Shown: piece by piece, positions 59,501 to 64,000 of the stretch
How the letters are laid out: every line of letters starts with the position of its first letter
Numbering within the stretch: position 1 is the first letter of the stretch
From: Verrucomicrobiia bacterium
GTDB lineage: Bacteria > Verrucomicrobiota > Verrucomicrobiia > Limisphaerales > JAEYXS01
Direction of reading: 5' to 3'
Assembly: GCA_036405135.1 (NCBI GenBank)
Contig: DASWYF010000022.1
Span: 124,001-188,000, forward strand
Length of the DNA stretch: 64,000 bases
Translations under genes and position numbers: made by a program
The notes under the pieces: generated by a model
Told to the model about the DNA's origin: nothing
The model's input: only the letters and a program-made list of their open reading frames with translations
Databases searched by the model: none

Positions 59501-60252
59501 CGGTTAGAGGATCATCGCCTCGGTGGCTGCTTTTGGTGGAAAACCTCGGCACTTATGTGCAAGTGCCGAGGGTGGGTTGCGCCCGCGGGCATATATTTAG
59601 GAACGGGGAAGGTGTTTGTTAAAGGGGACGCGTCTTGGGGGGTGAGGGAAGGGGGAAAGGCAAGGTTTGGGCGGGACAGGGAGATGCATGGGCTCGAGAG
59701 GACTCTCGCCCTACCGGATTAGGTGACTTATGAAAGGTGGGTTTTGTGTAATTTGCTCATTATCAATCCATTAGAATTGTGAATAACTTTTTAAGTGAAA
59801 GTGATTGATTCTTGCGAGGTTTGTGAGAATGTTTTGGTGCTGGCAGAAGGGTTTTCGGCTGGCAAAGGAGTGCCAGTTGCACTGGCGGGCGATTAAAGGG
59901 AACGGGTAAATTCCAACGCTCAAAATCTCACAATAGAAGAAAGGGAATAGGTCTTATGGGGCTGATGTGACTAATGGGGATTAAGAAACGTCCAACGTCC
60001 AACTTGGAACGTTCAACGTTCAGAGAGGGGAAATGGGGAGCTGCTTAAAAGCGGAACTCTTACCTTACTGAGGTGAAATGATTAATGGATTCGATGGGGT
60101 GGATGAGAAGGTTCACGGGGGCGGGGGGTGGCCATTCTTGCGCGGAGGGGTGTTCACGACTTACTTTGAGTGCACATGAATGGTTGATGTTGGGCAATAT
60201 CTGTCCAGCAAAGCGATGGTCGTTCGGGAAGGTTGTCGGTGGGAATAGAGTT
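59501..60252. repeat. Long repeat-rich spacer before pckG
   Basis: No gene is seen. CGAGAG-GA-CTCTCG followed by CCCTACC (59695-59715) is another stem-plus-CTACC element. An AT-rich stretch (59740-59850) may carry promoters. TGCCAGTTGCACTGGCGGGC (59871-59890) is the CCAGT-TGC-ACTGG version of the 20-bp hairpin. AACGTCCAACGTCC...GGAACGTTCAACGTT (59986-60020) is a further dispersed repeat. The final 200 bases lead into pckG. Confidence 0.65.
59871..59890. repeat. 20-bp hairpin repeat, CCAGT-TGC-ACTGG variant (copy 6)
   Basis: TGCCAGTTGCACTGGCGGGC. The third stem base changed from G to A on one arm and the partner from C to T on the other, keeping the pair. Confidence 0.75.
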
Positions 60253-62028
60253 ATGAATACGAAACTTTTTGGAGAGCGCAGCACCCAGAATCCGCACGTG
60301 CTCGCGTTCGTGGAGGACGCGGTGAAGTTGTGCCAGCCGGATAGGGTCTTTTGGTGTGATGGCTCGGAGGGGGAGAAGGCGTATCTGCTGCAGGTGGCGG
60401 TGGAGGCGGGGGTGTTGATCCAATTGAACCAGGAGAAGTTGCCGGGGTGTTACTATCATCGCTCGCATCCGAATGACGTGGCGCGCGTGGAGCAGTGCAC
60501 CTACATCTGCACGCCGAAGGCGGAGGACGCGGGGCCGACGAATAATTGGGCGGATCCGAAGACGATGTATGCGAAGCTGAACGGGTTGCTCGCCGGGTCG
60601 ATGCGCGGTCGCACGCTGTATGTGGTGCCTTACCTGATGGGGCCGCTGGGTTCGCCGATGACGAAGGTGGGGATCGAGCTGACGGATTCCATCTACGTGG
60701 TGCTGAACATGCGCACGATGGCGCGCATGGGGGTGCAGGCTTACGAGCAATTGGGGATGGGGAGTGACTTCAATCGCGGCACGCATTGCACGTGCGATCT
60801 GGATCCGGAGAAGCGGTTCATCTGCCATTTCCCGCAGGATAACCAGATCATGTCGGTGGGCTCGGGTTACGGCGGCAATGCGTTGCTGGGGAAGAAATGC
60901 CTGGCATTGCGCATCGGGTCGTATCTGGGGCGGAACGAAGGTTGGCTGGCGGAACACATGTTGGTGCTGGGCGTGGAATCGCCGGAGGGCGAGAAGACGT
61001 GGGTGGCGGCGGCGTTCCCGAGCGCGTGCGGCAAGACTAACTTCGCGATGCTCATCCCACCGGAGCGTTATAAGGGGTGGAAGGTGTGGACGTTGGGCGA
61101 TGACATCGCGTGGATGAAGCCGGGCCCGGACGGGAAGCTCTACGCGATCAATCCGGAGGCGGGCTACTTCGGCGTCGCGCCGGGGACGAATTTCAAGACG
61201 AACCCGAACGCGATGCGATCGATCCAAAAGGACACGATCTACACGAACGTGGCGCTCCTCCCGGACGGCGATGTGTGGTGGGAGGGCAAGGATGGTGAGC
61301 CGCCGAAGGAGTGCCTCGACTGGAAAGGCAACAAGTGGACGCCGGACTCGAAAGAGAAAGCGGCGCATCCGAACAGTCGTTTCACGGCACCAATGGCGAA
61401 CAACCCGATGCTCGCCCCGGAAGCGAATGATCCGAACGGTGTGCCGGTGAGCGCGATCATCTTCGGTGGTCGCCGCGCAACGACGTTGCCGCTGGTGTTC
61501 CAGGCGTTCAATTGGGTACACGGAGTTTACATCGGCGCGACGATGGGTTCGGAAACGACTGCAGCCGCCGTAGGTGCGGTGGGACAGGTTCGCCGTGATC
61601 CGATGGCGATGTTGCCTTTCTGCGGTTACAACATGGGCGAGTATTTCTGCCACTGGTTGCGCATGCGGAAGCTGGTGAAGTATCCGCCGCGCGTCTTCCA
61701 CGTGAACTGGTTCCGCAAGGATGGCGAGGGGAAGTTCCTGTGGCCGGGTTTCAGCGAGAACATGCGCGTGTTGAAGTGGATCATCGACCGTTGCCACGGT
61801 CGCGCCAATGCGAATGAGACGCCGCTGGGCTGGGTGCCGGGACCGGAATCGTTCGACCTGACGGGGATGAAGGATTTCGACATCGGCAATCTGGAGAAGG
61901 CGCAGGAGATCAATACGGAAGAGTGGCGGCGCGAGTTGATTTCACAGGATGAATTGTTCCTGAAGCTCTACTCGCATCTGCCGAAGGAGATGATCTTTCA
62001 GCGGGAGCTGCTGGTGTCGAGGTTGTAA
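60253..62028 (+). CDS. pckG: Phosphoenolpyruvate carboxykinase (GTP)
   Basis: A 591-residue GTP-type PEPCK. Motifs: [20 protein letters not shown], the P-loop [29 protein letters not shown] (kinase-2), [30 protein letters not shown] and [19 protein letters not shown]. It converts oxaloacetate and GTP to PEP, CO2 and GDP, in gluconeogenesis. ATG 60253 begins [14 protein letters not shown]; the open frame upstream is repeat DNA and unlike a PEPCK. It converges with the GNAT gene. Confidence 0.96.
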   Translation: MNTKLFGERSTQNPHVLAFVEDAVKLCQPDRVFWCDGSEGEKAYLLQVAVEAGVLIQLNQEKLPGCYYHRSHPNDVARVEQCTYICTPKAEDAGPTNNWADPKTMYAKLNGLLAGSMRGRTLYVVPYLMGPLGSPMTKVGIELTDSIYVVLNMRTMARMGVQAYEQLGMGSDFNRGTHCTCDLDPEKRFICHFPQDNQIMSVGSGYGGNALLGKKCLALRIGSYLGRNEGWLAEHMLVLGVESPEGEKTWVAAAFPSACGKTNFAMLIPPERYKGWKVWTLGDDIAWMKPGPDGKLYAINPEAGYFGVAPGTNFKTNPNAMRSIQKDTIYTNVALLPDGDVWWEGKDGEPPKECLDWKGNKWTPDSKEKAAHPNSRFTAPMANNPMLAPEANDPNGVPVSAIIFGGRRATTLPLVFQAFNWVHGVYIGATMGSETTAAAVGAVGQVRRDPMAMLPFCGYNMGEYFCHWLRMRKLVKYPPRVFHVNWFRKDGEGKFLWPGFSENMRVLKWIIDRCHGRANANETPLGWVPGPESFDLTGMKDFDIGNLEKAQEINTEEWRRELISQDELFLKLYSHLPKEMIFQRELLVSRL

Positions 62029-62033
62029 CGGAG

Positions 62034-62053
62034 CGCCGGCCTCCGGCCCGGCG
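62034..62053. terminator. G+C-rich hairpin after pckG
   Basis: CGCCGG-CCTCCGGC-CCGGCG forms a 6-bp stem five bases after the pckG stop, between convergent genes. There is no T tract, so it may be a repeat rather than a terminator. Confidence 0.4.
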
Positions 62054-62083
62054 AGAGGTTGAAGTGTCGAATGGTGGAAAAGG

Positions 62084-62545
62084 TTAGCCCTTCATCCATT
62101 CGCAGACTTCGTAGTGGTCGCCGTTCATGCCGAGCTGTTGATAGACTTGCTTGGCGCGGGTGTTGCGCTTGTCCACGTAGAGGCGCAGGCCAAAGACGTC
62201 GGCGCGTGATTCTGCGAGCGCTTTCACGTGGGCAAAGAGGTGCTTGAAGACGCCGCGACCGCGCGCCTCGGGAATGACATAGACGCTCTGGATCCACCAG
62301 ATGTCGCCATTCCGCCAATCGCTCCACTCGCTGGTGATGAGCAGCGCGCCGAGGACGCGATCGCCCTCCGCGGCCACGTAGTAACGGCCACGCTGGGGTT
62401 GCTCGAAAACAGCGAGCACGCCCGGAGTGCATTTCAGAGGATCGAGGCGCAGTTGCTCCGTCTCCCACGCCATCGCGAGCTGGAATTCGGTGATGGCGGG
62501 AGCATCAGCAGGCACGGCGGCGCGGCATAGGATGGATTGGCTCAC
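62084..62545 (-). CDS. GNAT family N-acetyltransferase
   Basis: A 153-residue GNAT enzyme. The fold is clear: ILCRAAVPADAPAITEFQLAMAWETE, GRYYVAAEGDRVLGALLIT, the acetyl-CoA loop VIPEARGRGVFKHLF (about 94-108) and GLRLYVDKRNTRAKQVYQQLGM with the C-terminal GDHYEVCEW tail. It acetylates an unknown small molecule or protein amine. It is alone on the minus strand between pckG and the M14 peptidase; the divergent spacer 62546-62651 should hold promoters for both. Confidence 0.9.
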   Translation of the reverse strand: MSQSILCRAAVPADAPAITEFQLAMAWETEQLRLDPLKCTPGVLAVFEQPQRGRYYVAAEGDRVLGALLITSEWSDWRNGDIWWIQSVYVIPEARGRGVFKHLFAHVKALAESRADVFGLRLYVDKRNTRAKQVYQQLGMNGDHYEVCEWMKG

Positions 62546-62651
62546 AGCGAGAGAGTAGCGGTGAAGAGACGCCGGGTGAAGCGCAGATGTAGATGTCTTT
62601 ACGCTTGGCAGTAAAGGCAGACTGGCGAACGATGTGTGCTATTCTTACGTC

Positions 62652-63908
62652 ATGAAGCAGTTTCGTCGTCATCGGACTTTTTCACTGCGATTACTGGCCG
62701 CGATTTTATTCGCAGGCCAATTGCTCTCCGTCACGCCCGCGCAAGCCGCTGAGACCGCGGAGAAAAAAGTCATCCTGCAAGAACGGAAGAAGTGGGTCTT
62801 CAAGGAAGACGGTGTGACCTTCAACAACGACTTCGCCGGAGCACGCGTGAACGAATGCACGCGCCTCGGTAAAGACGAGTATCGCATCCTCATCAAGCCC
62901 GAGAATGCACCGGTGAACAACAGCGCGTGGTATTCCTTCCAAGTGCAGGCGAAGGAAGCGAAGTCCATCACGGTGCACGTGATCTACGAGGGCGGGGGAC
63001 ATCGCTATCGCCCGAAGACCAGCACGGATGGTATGTCATGGGAACCGCTCGCGACGAATCTGTGGCAAGTCTCGCCGAAGCGCACGGAACTGACGCTGCA
63101 ACTCAAGGTGGAAACGGAGCCGCTGTGGGTGTCCGGTCAGGAGATCATCACGCAGGAGACATTGAACGAGTGGTTCGATAACATCGTGATCCAGTCCTAC
63201 ATCACGCGCACGAACATCGGCAAATCCATGGCGAAACGGCCTATTGAAGCCTTCGAGATCAACGACGATGCGCCGCCGAATTACGTGTTCCTCATCAGCC
63301 GCCAGCATCCGCCCGAAGTGACTGGCCAACTCGGCCTCATGCGCTTCATCGAAGCGCTGACGATTGATAGCCCGCTAGGCCAAAAATTTCGCGAGCGCTT
63401 CCGCGTGTTCGTCGTGCCCATGGTGAATCCCGATGGCGTGTATGAAGGTCAATGGCGGCACAACCTCGGTGGTGTGGACCTGAACCGCGATTGGGTGAAG
63501 TTCGCGCAACCCGAGACGCAAGCGGTTCGTGACGCGATCGTGGAATGCTTGAAAGAAGAAGGCGCGAAGCCGTATCTGATGATCGATTTCCACTCCACGG
63601 ATCAGGACATCTTTTATACGCAGCAAGAGGATGCGAAAATCTTCCCGCCGAAGTTCACAGATACCTGGCTCGCGCAGATCAAGGAACGCCTGCCAGACTA
63701 TCAGCCGAATCGCAGTGGCGCTCACAATGTTGGGATGCCGACCTCGAAATTCTGGGGCCACGAACAATATGGCATCGCCGCGATCACGTTGGAATTCGGC
63801 GATAACACCGACCGCAGTTTCATCCGCGAACTAAGCCGCACCGCTGCGGAAGAGATGATGAAGCTTTTGATCGAAGCGGACAAGGTGCAGAACTCGCCCG
63901 CACCTTAG
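62652..63908 (+). CDS. M14 family zinc carboxypeptidase-like protein, secreted
   Basis: A 418-residue protein with a signal peptide (LLAAILFAGQLLSVTPAQAAE). An N-terminal beta domain (about 30-185), like that of cytosolic carboxypeptidase-type proteins, is followed by the M14 catalytic domain. Zinc ligands His219 and Glu222 (RQHPPE) and His314 (DFHSTDQD) are present, with the substrate-binding VNPDGVYEGQWRHNLGGVDLNRDW and the general base Glu381 (TLEFGDN). It probably trims peptides in the periplasm. ATG 62652 fixes the signal peptide. Confidence 0.9.
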   Translation: MKQFRRHRTFSLRLLAAILFAGQLLSVTPAQAAETAEKKVILQERKKWVFKEDGVTFNNDFAGARVNECTRLGKDEYRILIKPENAPVNNSAWYSFQVQAKEAKSITVHVIYEGGGHRYRPKTSTDGMSWEPLATNLWQVSPKRTELTLQLKVETEPLWVSGQEIITQETLNEWFDNIVIQSYITRTNIGKSMAKRPIEAFEINDDAPPNYVFLISRQHPPEVTGQLGLMRFIEALTIDSPLGQKFRERFRVFVVPMVNPDGVYEGQWRHNLGGVDLNRDWVKFAQPETQAVRDAIVECLKEEGAKPYLMIDFHSTDQDIFYTQQEDAKIFPPKFTDTWLAQIKERLPDYQPNRSGAHNVGMPTSKFWGHEQYGIAAITLEFGDNTDRSFIRELSRTAAEEMMKLLIEADKVQNSPAP

Positions 63909-63927
63909 AGATGATCTGGAAAATCTC

Positions 63928-64000
63928 TTAATAAGGCGTCGCGACATTGCCGAGGCTGAGGATCTTCCAAATCTCATCCTGCGCCGCGTTGTTCGTAGGG
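63928..64000 (-). CDS. C-terminal end of a minus-strand gene (partial)
   Basis: Read from the right edge, an open frame of 23 codons ends in IWKILSLGNVATPY and TAA (63928-63930). Codon use is like its neighbours, so it is likely a real C-terminus, but too short to identify. It converges with the M14 peptidase gene, with 19 bases between. Confidence 0.5.
   Translation of the reverse strand, partial: PTNNAAQDEIWKILSLGNVATPY

Noticed and set aside
59353-60252. Possible CRISPR array or insertion sequence in the repeat-rich spacer
   Set aside because: Repeats are few, unevenly spaced, of different families and found elsewhere singly; no cas gene, transposase or target-site duplication is visible.
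60085-60252. Extended N-terminus of pckG
   Set aside because: The upstream codons do not look like PEP carboxykinase, and the family start fits ATG 60253.
1-64000. tRNA, rRNA or other RNA genes
   Set aside because: No cloverleaf with a T-arm GGTTCRAATC pattern or rRNA-like sequence was recognised in any spacer; a dedicated search was not possible.

Overview
The window looks like chromosomal DNA from a member of the Verrucomicrobiota, probably a Pedosphaera/Limisphaerales-like lineage. This is an inference from gene content: a pseudopilin of the [20 protein letters not shown] type with a short H-less tail, a DUF6797-type dehydrogenase-like protein, a planctomycete/verrucomicrobial c-type cytochrome, secreted proteins with the RRFYRV-type C-terminal tail, and very many short dispersed palindromic repeats between genes. 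G+C is high and even, except for an AT-richer stretch inside a type I restriction locus. No rRNA, tRNA, CRISPR array, insertion sequence or phage module was found.

Layout. 1-3.1 kb: end of an unknown gene, a DUF1287 protein, a family 2 glycosyltransferase and a GNAT acetyltransferase (minus strand), then a small HELVH metalloprotease. 3.2-12.6 kb (plus): NAD(P)HX repair enzyme, an unknown membrane protein, short adenylate kinase, fmt, a secreted dehydrogenase-like propeller, DUF4404, an MFS exporter, a HAD-Nudix fusion. 12.6-16 kb: folB, a subtilase with an STN-like front domain (minus), an FAH-family enzyme, and a PIN toxin with a very small overlapping antitoxin. 16-25.7 kb: proS, tgt-yajC-secDF, TerC, ExoD, recJ. 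25.8-29 kb: ispD, a CtpA protease, a TrmN6-like methyltransferase. 29-34.4 kb: a surface-polysaccharide operon (flippase, FkbM and class I methyltransferases, GT4, GT2). 34.7-48.5 kb: a giant (about 3510 residue) secreted repeat protein, a secreted beta-propeller protein and a secreted alpha/beta hydrolase. 48.5-53.2 kb: a lipoprotein, an SBF-like transporter overlapping a sirtuin, a pseudopilin, and a DUF2231-cytochrome fusion. 53.4-59.4 kb: a type I restriction-modification operon hsdM-hsdS-GIY-YIG/DUF4357-hsdR. 59.4-60.2 kb: a long repeat-filled spacer. 60.2-64 kb: GTP-type PEP carboxykinase, a GNAT enzyme (minus), an M14 peptidase and the tail of a minus-strand gene.

Most notable. (1) A HAD-Nudix fusion directly before folB could supply the poorly assigned dephosphorylation steps between dihydroneopterin triphosphate and FolB, although the HAD active site is atypical. 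(2) A family of 20-bp hairpins (CCGGT-TGC-ACCGG and variants) shows compensatory stem changes across six copies, one of them inside a signal-peptide coding region. Several other dispersed hairpin families occur, including nested and head-to-head copies. (3) The type I restriction operon carries an embedded AT-rich GIY-YIG gene and an HsdR with a cysteine-rich insert. (4) The giant secreted protein has at least ten copies of a recognisable module, two LamG-like domains and no visible anchor.
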